Assembly (NCBI GenBank): GCA_023231265.1
Contig: JALNVT010000101.1
Span: 1 to 8,580 of the forward strand
From: Sphaerochaetaceae bacterium
GTDB lineage: Bacteria > Spirochaetota > Spirochaetia > Sphaerochaetales > Sphaerochaetaceae
Length of the DNA: 8,580 bases
Reading direction: 5' to 3'
The notes beneath the pieces are model-generated. The model saw only the letters and a list, made by a program, of their open reading frames with translations. It was not told where the DNA came from and ran no database searches. Each line of letters begins with the position of its first letter. The first letter of the stretch is position 1. A program made the position numbers and the translations under genes. Positions 1 through 7,643 of this stretch are shown here, piece by piece.

Positions 1-49
1 ACGATGCCGGCACCAAAAACCAGAGCCTTAACCATTTGGCGACTTCCCA
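1..49 (-). tRNA. tRNA-Gln (anticodon UUG), 3' part cut off by the window edge
   Basis: The minus strand from 49 down to 1 fits tRNA positions 1-49. It begins with the acceptor 5' strand TGGGAAG, then TC at positions 8-9. The D arm has stem GCC/GGC around AAATGGTTAA, followed by T26. The anticodon stem CTGGT pairs with GCCGG (two G-C, one C-G and two G-U pairs) and closes the 7-base loop TTTTGGT. Anticodon TTG (positions 34-36, plus-strand 14-16) reads glutamine codons. The variable region begins with CATCG. The T arm, acceptor 3' strand and discriminator lie outside the window, so acceptor pairing cannot be checked. The gene is codirectional with the protein genes but has its own likely promoter just upstream. 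Confidence 0.9.
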
Positions 50-61
50 ACGAACTCTTGT

Positions 62-90
62 AAGATATATAAAATTATATTTTTTGTCCA
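62..90 (-). promoter_or_regulatory. Probable sigma-70-type promoter of tRNA-Gln
   Basis: On the minus strand there is a -35-like TGGACA (85-90), a spacer of exactly 17 bases, and a -10-like TATCTT (62-67). Transcription would start about 7 bases later, only about 5 bases before the mature 5' end of the tRNA, which is a usual arrangement for a tRNA promoter. TGGACA differs from TTGACA at one base and TATCTT from TATAAT at two. The surroundings are extremely AT-rich, so chance matches are easy; the spacing and placement are what support the call. Confidence 0.5.
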
Positions 91-171
91 TAGGCTTTTT
101 AAAACTTTCTTAAAAAATATCAAATTTTTTTATTTTTTTTATAAAATAGCCATTTAAAGCTCAAAAAGTGC

Positions 172-189
172 AAAAAAAGGCGTTTTTTT
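172..189 (-). terminator. Weak terminator-like hairpin after the three-gene array
   Basis: Seven A, the tetraloop GGCG, then seven T form a perfect 7-bp hairpin 27 bases past the stop codon of the last array gene. The symmetric form could work in both directions. The stem is all A-U in RNA and no separate U tract follows, so it is a weak candidate. It is simply the best structure in the gap between the last paralogue and the tRNA promoter; the rest of that gap is A/T homopolymer runs. Confidence 0.3.
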
Positions 190-215
190 ACCTAAATTTT
201 AACTATATCAACAAT

Positions 216-2372
216 TTAAAAGTCAAATAGAACACGTAAATTTTCATTTTTAAAAGATGAAAGCTTGGCTAAATCACTTTTAACCATATATAAAACAGTA
301 TCAATTATATCTTCAAAATCCAAATCATCTAAAAACAACACACTGGTATCAAATAAAGTTGAATTAATTAAAAGACAAGAAAGGTCCAAGATAATCAAAC
401 TTAATTCAGCATCTGTAACATACCTATTTGAAAAAAATGGAAGTTGAACACTATTCAAATCATTATACATTCTATTGAACATAACTAAATTTAAATGCAT
501 ATCCATCTCATTTGATAAAGCTTTTATTATATCGTAAAAATTTTTATAGTCATATCTTAAAAAACTGAAGTCATCGTACTTAAGTCCTTCATTAGATTTA
601 AAATCACTTAGATAAGCATCTTTATATAGCCTCTCCAGTTCTTTCGTATAAGGAGCGTTATAATAAATTTCTTCGGCTTCTGCTCTTTCAGCAATATCAT
701 TCTCAATTTCACTGTACATACTATTTTTAATACAAGCATTTTGGTATGCAGCAAAACAACTATTATTTTGATTGAGTTCAGTTCTTATTGCAGTTTCCAT
801 ATCATATCTAAATAATATTGTTTTTAAAGCTATCTGCTCATATAGATGCTTTGCCTCAATTATCGTAGAAGTAACATCTCTTAATAAAACACAATTACAG
901 ACATTACACATAATTTGTATGCATGTAATAATATTTTCTAATCCCAAATCTTCATTATTTGACAAAAATGCTTTTCCACCTGCCTTATAAACATATTTAT
1001 TCTGGAGAGAATCAACAAACTTATTTTTCACATCCTTAACTTTTTTCTTAAAAGGAATATCATCATCAAGTCCAAATCGAAGCCCATTTAATAAAGACCT
1101 AAAAACATTCATATATTTTATTGCAATATTTTCACTAGAAAATGAAAACTTATCGAATTTTCTAGTTGGGTTGAATACCTCATTACTAACTAAAAAAACA
1201 TTACCATATGATGTAAAATATTCATTAATAGCTTCTTTTTCTCTATCTGTTGAAACTTTAATTCTACCTTTAATTATTTGAATAAACTCAGTATCATTAT
1301 TTCTAAATTCTAGCTTATTCTCTATTTTTAAAGGGTCTTTAATATTACTAAGCTTTTCAACACCATAATATTCAGAATCCGTAGCAGTCTCAAAACTATA
1401 TGCCATTTCATAAATAGCAACAGATATACTTGAAAACAAAGTCTTAATATTAATATCTAAATCGAACGTTCTAATAAACTCTCCAACCATTATGGTGGCC
1501 TCTCTCCAAGCTACAAACAGAGTTCTCTGACTCTCTTTACCATTTTTATATAAAAACGCATTGCTTTTTGTTTCTTTAAAATTAAAAGGAGGAATAACAG
1601 GATTTTTCCCATCAAAATAATGTTCTAACGAAGAATAATAATCATATGGTTTTGTTGCTGTCATTATTATATCATAACTATTTAAAACAAGAACTCTTGC
1701 AATATCACTGTAAACAATATCATCATCTTCAATAATCATGCACCTTATGTGCTCAGGATCTAATGCTTCAAATAATGGATAAATCCAGCTCAAATCTTCT
1801 TTTAGCAAATTAACATCTTCAATATTAAAATGAGATCCCTCAACTATATCATTAAAATTTTCTGAAAACCTATTTATGTACTGTTGAGTTGAAATATCAT
1901 CCTCTTTAAACTTTGACTTTGTTTCAAGATAGGAATCTAAAAGAATATAATTACCAGAAGCATCTCTCTTATTCAAAGCAATACCAACAATTAGAGACTT
2001 ATATATATTTCTTACAATTCTAGCACTTAAAGAAAAATTAGATGATGAGATAGCCATAACAAGTGTCTTAAACTGAGAAATCAAAGAATCGAGAGTCCTC
2101 ATATTCAAATCATTTATAGTTGAACAAAGGGACACAGAAATTGATTTATCACGAAGATACTGAATAAATTGCTCTTGTAGAATTACGTGGTTACACACCA
2201 TTTCATAACCATTGCATAATTTAGGATTATCATTGATACCATATTTTAAATTGCCAAAAGAATTTAAAGCCAACCAAGATAGATGAGAAACATAAATGTT
2301 TTTATCTTCAAGATTGTCTACTTCCCAATCAAATATATTTTCTAGCAAATCAGTTTTATAATCAACTTTCAT
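216..2372 (-). CDS. Unknown ~700-residue helical protein, third of three tandem paralogues
   Basis: Function not recognised. The 718-residue product has no signal peptide, membrane segment or known catalytic motif, so it is probably cytosolic. Blocks shared with its two neighbours, in order: NIFDWEVDN (12-20), ARIVRNIY (117-124), DLSWIYPLF (193-201), DIARVL (223-228), YYSSLEHYF (245-253), a central block beginning DTEFIQIIKG (360-369) with DREKEAINEYFTSY (376-389), IKYMNVFRSLLNGLRF (418-433), IQIMCNVCN (485-493), LSLIILDLS (657-665) and YMVKSDL (695-701). It is collinear without gaps with the first paralogue from 117 to 433; over residues 360-433 I count 32 of 74 identities. Unit 1 recurs in the C-terminal half: IYKSL at 123 matches LYEQI at 510, and DIARVL at 223 matches DIIKAL at 614. 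The ATG is preceded by GAGGAAG (2382-2388). The preceding gene ends 29 bases upstream, so cotranscription is likely. The pattern loosely recalls HEPN/DUF5677-type bundles, but no Rx4-6H motif is conserved. Confidence 0.85.
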   Translation of the reverse strand: MKVDYKTDLLENIFDWEVDNLEDKNIYVSHLSWLALNSFGNLKYGINDNPKLCNGYEMVCNHVILQEQFIQYLRDKSISVSLCSTINDLNMRTLDSLISQFKTLVMAISSSNFSLSARIVRNIYKSLIVGIALNKRDASGNYILLDSYLETKSKFKEDDISTQQYINRFSENFNDIVEGSHFNIEDVNLLKEDLSWIYPLFEALDPEHIRCMIIEDDDIVYSDIARVLVLNSYDIIMTATKPYDYYSSLEHYFDGKNPVIPPFNFKETKSNAFLYKNGKESQRTLFVAWREATIMVGEFIRTFDLDINIKTLFSSISVAIYEMAYSFETATDSEYYGVEKLSNIKDPLKIENKLEFRNNDTEFIQIIKGRIKVSTDREKEAINEYFTSYGNVFLVSNEVFNPTRKFDKFSFSSENIAIKYMNVFRSLLNGLRFGLDDDIPFKKKVKDVKNKFVDSLQNKYVYKAGGKAFLSNNEDLGLENIITCIQIMCNVCNCVLLRDVTSTIIEAKHLYEQIALKTILFRYDMETAIRTELNQNNSCFAAYQNACIKNSMYSEIENDIAERAEAEEIYYNAPYTKELERLYKDAYLSDFKSNEGLKYDDFSFLRYDYKNFYDIIKALSNEMDMHLNLVMFNRMYNDLNSVQLPFFSNRYVTDAELSLIILDLSCLLINSTLFDTSVLFLDDLDFEDIIDTVLYMVKSDLAKLSSFKNENLRVLFDF

Positions 2373-2401
2373 TAAAAATCACTTCCTCAAAATAGTTACA
2401 A

Positions 2402-4621
2402 TCATTTTGTATCTAACAATTTCAAATCTTTTTTAAGCATATAATTAAGAGCAGAAACAGCTCTATTAATTCTAGAACTATCAGTGACTGTTGTAATCAA
2501 ATCAATACCAGTTGTTCGTACCAAAAGAGATGCATAATCTAAAATCATCAAAACCAATGCATCATCATTAGAGCCCCCTTTATTAAGAAAAGGAGCGGTA
2601 AAAGCTGCATAAGAATCAAGCATTTTATTGAATGTAACTAGATACACATCAATACCTTTCTCATTATACAAAAAATCAGCAATATCATTCACAGACTTTA
2701 AATTATCACTTAAAGTAAAAGAAAAAGGTTTAAAAGTATCAATTTTTTTTCTTTCAATATCAGTAGTACATCTATCAATATATCTTTTTTCCAGTTTTTC
2801 ATTATATTTCTTATCAGCAAACAAATGCGACTCTTCAACTATTTTCTTATTTTTAGTTCGAATCAGACCTATCTCATCGGCCAAAACACTATCATTTAAA
2901 TAACTGATCAACCTCGATTGATTACCATCTTTATCAGAATAATAATCTTCAAAAAAAGTAGCGCTCAAATAAGTTTTTATAACAATTGCATCATACAGCC
3001 TTCTTGCCTCATTTAATGCAGTTGATTCATCGTTAAGAATTATTGAATTGCACATATTACAAAACATCTGAACACAACTAATCATCAATTGGTCAATATT
3101 ATTCTCAATATTTTTCTTATATACATTTTGAGCATTATTCAAGATAAAGATCTTTCTCATATCAGAATTAATATCAGACTTAACATAGGCTTCTATTGGA
3201 AACACTTGAGTATCAGAAAAACGAATACCATTCAAAAAACTCCTGAAAATATTCATCCATTTATAAGCAAGATCACCACTATGTTTGATATTATAGAAAC
3301 CAGGTAATTTGTCATCGTAAACTGTCCCAAACCTGGTATCCACATCCATTTCATGGTTGATATAATAGCATTCATCAGTAACTAGATGGCACTGCTTATA
3401 ATCATTAAAAAACTTATTTATACTATCTTTATCCCTATCAGTATCAATACTGATTTTCCCTCTCATTATATCAATAAAAGTAGGATCAACATTACACCTA
3501 GTCAATGAGGGGTAAAATTTATCATTTTCAATATGATACTGCTCACCATTCATTTTTTGTTGTTTAAAATCTTTTAAAATTGAAACAAACTTAGCTTCAT
3601 CACTATCTTCAAAAGACATCTGATTTGAAAAAGAAAAATCTTCAATCTTTTCAAAATAATCAACAGACAGATTGCAACACTCTTTAATTATCTGTTTATT
3701 TACAGCTTTGTATCGCTCTAGCCCATTAGTGAAGCAACTACCAAAATAAGCATCTAACAATTTAGAAAGTTGTTTCAAAGCTTGCAATAAATATACTTTA
3801 TTTAGATTGATATAAATACATAAAGCTTTCCGATTATCATCTGGAAAATCAAGAGGACTCACTGCATAATACTCACTATCGAAAAATTGATTGAGCAAAG
3901 AATATGAATAAAAAGACTGTGTCATTTCATAAATATAATCCATATCATGCAGATTCAATATCTTAGCTAAATCTACAGTTTTAATTTTCTGCTTTTTATT
4001 TGGCTTTTTTATATTCACACACTCTTTATCTTTATCTAACTGTCTAAACAGAGGATATGTAAAAGAAAGGTCCAAATCAAAAAGAGAAAAATCACATACA
4101 TCATCAAAAATTTTTCTACCATCAATTTTTTTAATCAGTCTATCTATATAATATGAATCAGAAACATCATCAGAATTATACTTAGTAAGTTCACTATTGT
4201 AATTACTATATAAATACCCCTTCTTATTTTCCAATTCTCCCTGATTTATGGCTATTGAAACAATCAAGGTATCATAAATCTCTCGTATTATCCTCATAGA
4301 TAAAGGAATATTTACAGAAGCTAATGCGCATCTCAAACTATTGAGAGCTTTAGCGATACTCTCCAAAGTAGATTTATTAATATAATTATAATTATTATTT
4401 GATTCATCTTTATAAATACCATTAGATTCACAAAACATCTTGTATTGCATAAAATTAGCTTCAAATAATAAAGAAAGATCATAACATTCTTTCTCTAAAT
4501 CTCCAAAGACAAACATTTTAGGACCATGCAACCTCTTCTTACTGCAAATCTTTAACATATCAACACTTGCTTCGATTGATAAATCCTTAAACTCTTTATC
4601 ATATATATTTTTACACTTCAT
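2402..4621 (-). CDS. Unknown ~700-residue helical protein, second of three tandem paralogues
   Basis: Function not recognised. This is the longest copy (739 residues) and has no visible signal peptide or membrane segment. Conserved blocks: MRIIREIY (109-116), DLSFTYPLF (184-192), DLAKIL (217-222), DPTFIDIMRGKI (379-390), DRDKDSINKFFNDY (395-408), YKWMNIFRSFLNGIRF (453-468), CVQMFCNMCNSI (516-527), LMILDYASLL (691-700) and YMLKKDL (727-733). It shows the internal duplication best: IYDTLIV at 115 matches LYDAIVI at 542, DLAKIL at 217 matches DIADFL at 646, and SYSLLNQFF at 239 matches SYAAFTAPFL at 670, all at an offset of 427-432 residues. Oddities are a weakened N-terminal motif (NIYDKEF, lacking the Trp of the other two), a basic stretch at 205-215, and about 19 extra residues before the central block. 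The ATG has AGGA (4628-4631) at 6 bases. The previous paralogue stops only 15 bases upstream, so cotranscription and perhaps coupled translation are expected. Confidence 0.85.
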   Translation of the reverse strand: MKCKNIYDKEFKDLSIEASVDMLKICSKKRLHGPKMFVFGDLEKECYDLSLLFEANFMQYKMFCESNGIYKDESNNNYNYINKSTLESIAKALNSLRCALASVNIPLSMRIIREIYDTLIVSIAINQGELENKKGYLYSNYNSELTKYNSDDVSDSYYIDRLIKKIDGRKIFDDVCDFSLFDLDLSFTYPLFRQLDKDKECVNIKKPNKKQKIKTVDLAKILNLHDMDYIYEMTQSFYSYSLLNQFFDSEYYAVSPLDFPDDNRKALCIYINLNKVYLLQALKQLSKLLDAYFGSCFTNGLERYKAVNKQIIKECCNLSVDYFEKIEDFSFSNQMSFEDSDEAKFVSILKDFKQQKMNGEQYHIENDKFYPSLTRCNVDPTFIDIMRGKISIDTDRDKDSINKFFNDYKQCHLVTDECYYINHEMDVDTRFGTVYDDKLPGFYNIKHSGDLAYKWMNIFRSFLNGIRFSDTQVFPIEAYVKSDINSDMRKIFILNNAQNVYKKNIENNIDQLMISCVQMFCNMCNSIILNDESTALNEARRLYDAIVIKTYLSATFFEDYYSDKDGNQSRLISYLNDSVLADEIGLIRTKNKKIVEESHLFADKKYNEKLEKRYIDRCTTDIERKKIDTFKPFSFTLSDNLKSVNDIADFLYNEKGIDVYLVTFNKMLDSYAAFTAPFLNKGGSNDDALVLMILDYASLLVRTTGIDLITTVTDSSRINRAVSALNYMLKKDLKLLDTK

Positions 4622-4636
4622 TTTTTATCCTAAAAA

Positions 4637-6739
4637 TCAATTTAATTTCTTTGCTATTTCTCTTAAATCTTTCTTTATCATATAAAATCCAAGATTTTCT
4701 ATATCTTCTAAAGTATCATCACTTTTTAACAAAGAAAGGCTTGAATACCTCAATGATTTAAACATCATAGATGCTAAATCCAGAACTATCAAAGATAACA
4801 ACTCATCTTCTATAACTTCTTTTTTCATGAACATAGAAGAATTCTTCACATAAACATTATATAGTTTTTCGAACATTTCAACCTTAACATTCACACCAGA
4901 TTCTGACAAATAAAAAGCCAAATCATCAAACCCAGCTATGTTATGATTTTTACCAAATTCAAATAGATATTTACTACTTCCGATTCTCTCTGCTTCCTTC
5001 ATTCCAGAACTACTCAAAAAGACATCATCCATAGCTTTTGAAGTTCCATTCATAGTAACCAACTCAGCTAAATTAAAAGAAAAGACAAAATGCTCTAAAT
5101 TTTTCTCATAAAACTCGTGTATAAATGAACTATCTAATCTAAAACAATCACCATTCATCATCTTAACATTGTAAATATACAAATGAACCAGAATGGATTC
5201 ATAGAGCTGCTTTGATTCCTCAAATACACCATAATAGTCATCAACTAAAATTGAATTGCAAACATTGACCATCAATTGCACAGCAGAGATGCACATTATA
5301 TCTCCTTCAGAATCAGAAAAAGAAATATCTTCATTACACTCATAAACATACAAATCGCCAAAACCTTCATAAAAATCTTGATCAGTATCTTTTACCCTGA
5401 TAAGCTCAGAAATTTGAGAATTCTTATCATTTTTCTTCTGAAATCTCATAGCATTCAACAAAGATCTAAATATATTTGAATATTTGATTGCCATATTTTT
5501 TGAAGAGAGCTTATCCATTTTAATTGTCTGTTCATAGAACATAACATCATTATTGAATAGGAAGTGCTCTCTATATGAAGAGAAATATTCGTCTATAACT
5601 TTCCTCTCACTATCACTCTTAACAGAAACATCTTGGGATACAATTTTAACAAAAGTCGAATCTAGATTTGTAAAAGAATTCAAAATCTTACTTTCAAATC
5701 TAGAAACTTTATTCTTTTTATCTAGATTAGTTATATCTTCTTCTGTTAGGTTATTGAACATATCCATATTTAGATGCCCAATATTCAGCAGCAGTGCTGA
5801 TAAATAACTTGGCAATTGTGTTTTTGACAAAAAACTTGTTATCAAAGAAATCATATAAGACAAACAATATTTAATACTTTCAAACAAATCCTCTTCATCA
5901 TCTCTTAAAGCCCTCTCAATTTCATCATCAAAAGCAAAAGGAGGATATGAATAAGAATTTGCATTTATAAAATATTCGACTGTTGAATAATGTTCAAATG
6001 GCTCAGTCAATAAATCAAGAATTTCAAAATTTGAATCAAGAACAACTTTGGCCAAATCCTTAATATTAATATTCTTCTTACTGGCCTGACATGGATTTTC
6101 AAACTTAACAATTTTATGTTTTGGGTCCAATTTTAAAAAAAGAGGATAAGTCCATGAAAGATCATCATAAAAAGATTCAGTCTTGTATTTTGTTGGGGTA
6201 CCTTCAGTTACAGACTCATCACAATTTTTAATTATATTTTCACAGAAATTTTTCAGATCAAAAGAATCTTTTCTTGTTGATAAGATTCTCTTAGAAAAAG
6301 AATCAAATAGAATATTATTACCTCTCTCATCATCTTCATTGACAGCGATTGCAATTATGATAGACTTATACATCTCTCTTAAAATGCGAACAGCGTGTGG
6401 ATAACAACCAACATCCATATTTATAGTCAAAACTCGCAAGCTATCTTTAATATTATAAATAAAATTACTGTTGAATTCATTCAACTCTTTGATTGGAGAA
6501 GTGGATTTAAAGAGATTATGTGTCTCCAAAAATTCTGTATAATAAGTGAACAATGTATAATACAGAGCAGCATCCATCTTCAATTCACGAGAATAAAGAT
6601 TATTCTCAGAAATATTCTTCTCCTCCATAAGATCTTCAATATAATATTTTAATAACTGCTGCGGAATGTCATTTAATTTTTTTCTATTATTAACAAAATC
6701 CCATTCAAAGATATTATCAAAATCAATCTGAATACCCAT
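4637..6739 (-). CDS. Unknown ~700-residue helical protein, first of three tandem paralogues
   Basis: Function not recognised. The 700-residue product is charged and predicted mostly helical from its heptad-like hydrophobic spacing, with no signal peptide or membrane segment. Family blocks: NIFEWDFVN (9-17), VRILREMY (117-124), DLSWTYPLF (193-201), DLAKVV (228-233), EPFEHYSTVEYF (246-257), DSTFVKIV (360-367), DSERKVIDEYFSSY (376-389), IKYSNIFRSLLNAMRF (418-433), AVQLMVNVCNSI (486-497), LLSLIVLDLASMMF (647-660) and MIKKDL (687-692). Halves repeat: MYKSIII at 123 resembles LYESILV at 512, and DLAKVV at 228 resembles DLAFYL at 606. The ATG has the strongest ribosome binding site in the window, AGGAG (6746-6750), 6 bases upstream, just after a small hairpin. 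It lies 67 bases past the ispE stop with no clear terminator between, so it may share the ispE transcript or have its own unresolved promoter. Two similar genes follow at once on the same strand. Confidence 0.85.
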   Translation of the reverse strand: MGIQIDFDNIFEWDFVNNRKKLNDIPQQLLKYYIEDLMEEKNISENNLYSRELKMDAALYYTLFTYYTEFLETHNLFKSTSPIKELNEFNSNFIYNIKDSLRVLTINMDVGCYPHAVRILREMYKSIIIAIAVNEDDERGNNILFDSFSKRILSTRKDSFDLKNFCENIIKNCDESVTEGTPTKYKTESFYDDLSWTYPLFLKLDPKHKIVKFENPCQASKKNINIKDLAKVVLDSNFEILDLLTEPFEHYSTVEYFINANSYSYPPFAFDDEIERALRDDEEDLFESIKYCLSYMISLITSFLSKTQLPSYLSALLLNIGHLNMDMFNNLTEEDITNLDKKNKVSRFESKILNSFTNLDSTFVKIVSQDVSVKSDSERKVIDEYFSSYREHFLFNNDVMFYEQTIKMDKLSSKNMAIKYSNIFRSLLNAMRFQKKNDKNSQISELIRVKDTDQDFYEGFGDLYVYECNEDISFSDSEGDIMCISAVQLMVNVCNSILVDDYYGVFEESKQLYESILVHLYIYNVKMMNGDCFRLDSSFIHEFYEKNLEHFVFSFNLAELVTMNGTSKAMDDVFLSSSGMKEAERIGSSKYLFEFGKNHNIAGFDDLAFYLSESGVNVKVEMFEKLYNVYVKNSSMFMKKEVIEDELLSLIVLDLASMMFKSLRYSSLSLLKSDDTLEDIENLGFYMIKKDLREIAKKLN

Positions 6740-6745
6740 CTTTAT

Positions 6746-6765
6746 CTCCTCACCATAACAGGTGA
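6746..6765 (-). promoter_or_regulatory. Strong ribosome binding site with a 5-bp hairpin abutting it
   Basis: In the transcript leading into the first array gene, UCACC and GGUGA (plus-strand 6750-6765) form a perfect 5-bp stem with a 6-base loop. The 3' arm runs into the AGGAG Shine-Dalgarno sequence (6746-6750), sharing one base. The SD lies 6 bases before the ATG and fixes that start. The hairpin could modulate ribosome access, but a 5-bp stem can arise by chance. Confidence 0.4.
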
Positions 6766-6806
6766 TATAAACACTCTCAATAAGTTAAAGAAAGGCTTAA
6801 TTAATG

Positions 6807-7643
6807 CTATAAAAAGTAGTAAATTGAGTCAGCTTCAACATCCTCACAAATAGAGGTCACAACTCCATTCTTATTAATTATCTCATAACAAGTTGAACCA
6901 CTTCCACTCATCATGCATAAATTATTAGACTCTTTAAAAGATTTAAGAACTTGACTTGAAATAACTTTCTCAAAATCATTGAAGAAATATTTCTTCCAAT
7001 AATCTATTCCTGATTTAAAATAATCTAAAAAATCTTTTTCCTTGTAAAAATCTATCCTGTCAATTTTATCAAGGGCCTTAAATGCTCCCTTTGTGGATAT
7101 TCCTTCCATAGGTTTTACAATATGAACTCTATAATCAAACTTACAATACAAAGGCTTTACGATCTCCCCTCGCCCTGTAACATAGCAGAAAGTAGTATCG
7201 AACAAGAAGAATGGGACATCAGAACCAATAGAAGCTCCAATATCTAACAACTCATCAAAAGGCAAAGCAACTGAAGGATTCATTTTTTGGAGAGCAAGTA
7301 AAACAGTAGCTGCATTGCTCGAACCACCCCCAAGACCAGCTTCGCTTGGTATATTTTTTTTAATATCTATAGCTATTGATGCCACCACGCCGGTTGCATC
7401 ACACCACAGTTTTGCAGCTTTAGTTAATGAATCATCTCCGTCTATCTTTAAAAAATCAAGCCCTGTTACTTTTACATTCAAACTCTCTGATTCATATATT
7501 GTAACATGAATTATATCAAATAAAGAAATTCTAGCAAAAATAGACTGCAAAGAATGAAAACCATCATCCCTCTGACTACCAACTCCTAAATGCAGATTGA
7601 TTTTTGCATAAGACTTCATATCAATTGCTTTAATTTTTACCAT
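6807..7643 (-). CDS. ispE: 4-diphosphocytidyl-2-C-methyl-D-erythritol kinase (IspE)
   Basis: Cytosolic GHMP-family kinase that phosphorylates the 2-hydroxyl of CDP-methylerythritol with ATP, a middle step of the MEP route to IPP and DMAPP. At 278 residues it has the usual length. The N-terminal YAKINLHL (12-19) carries Lys14, equivalent to the conserved active-site Lys10 of the E. coli enzyme. DGFHSL follows at 27-32. The glycine-rich ATP loop PSEAGLGGGSSNAA spans 99-112. GSDVPFF (140-146) supplies catalytic Asp142. The third GHMP motif, MSGSGST, is at 245-251. The first ATG overlaps the end of the glycosylase gene by 7 bases and has GAAGG (7654-7658) 10 bases upstream, so it is preferred; Met9 (7617-7619) is an in-frame alternative giving a start closer to many homologues. 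The overlap suggests translational coupling with the upstream gene. Nothing looks broken or atypical. Confidence 0.95.
   Translation of the reverse strand: MVKIKAIDMKSYAKINLHLGVGSQRDDGFHSLQSIFARISLFDIIHVTIYESESLNVKVTGLDFLKIDGDDSLTKAAKLWCDATGVVASIAIDIKKNIPSEAGLGGGSSNAATVLLALQKMNPSVALPFDELLDIGASIGSDVPFFLFDTTFCYVTGRGEIVKPLYCKFDYRVHIVKPMEGISTKGAFKALDKIDRIDFYKEKDFLDYFKSGIDYWKKYFFNDFEKVISSQVLKSFKESNNLCMMSGSGSTCYEIINKNGVVTSICEDVEADSIYYFL

Noticed and set aside
50..215. Small gene or RNA in the AT-rich gap before tRNA-Gln
   Set aside because: The stretch is mainly A/T homopolymer runs, with no ORF preceded by a ribosome binding site and no stable structure beyond the weak hairpin listed.
216..6739. 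HEPN ribonuclease or toxin identity for the array proteins
   Set aside because: The helical pattern is suggestive, but no Rx4-6H motif is conserved at the same place in all three, and the proteins are far longer than typical HEPN toxins.
6752..6780. Promoter-like TTGAGA (6775-6780), 17 bases, TATGGT (6752-6757) before the first array gene
   Set aside because: The start point would fall at about 6745, inside or after the Shine-Dalgarno sequence, so the transcript would lose its ribosome binding site. Probably a chance match.
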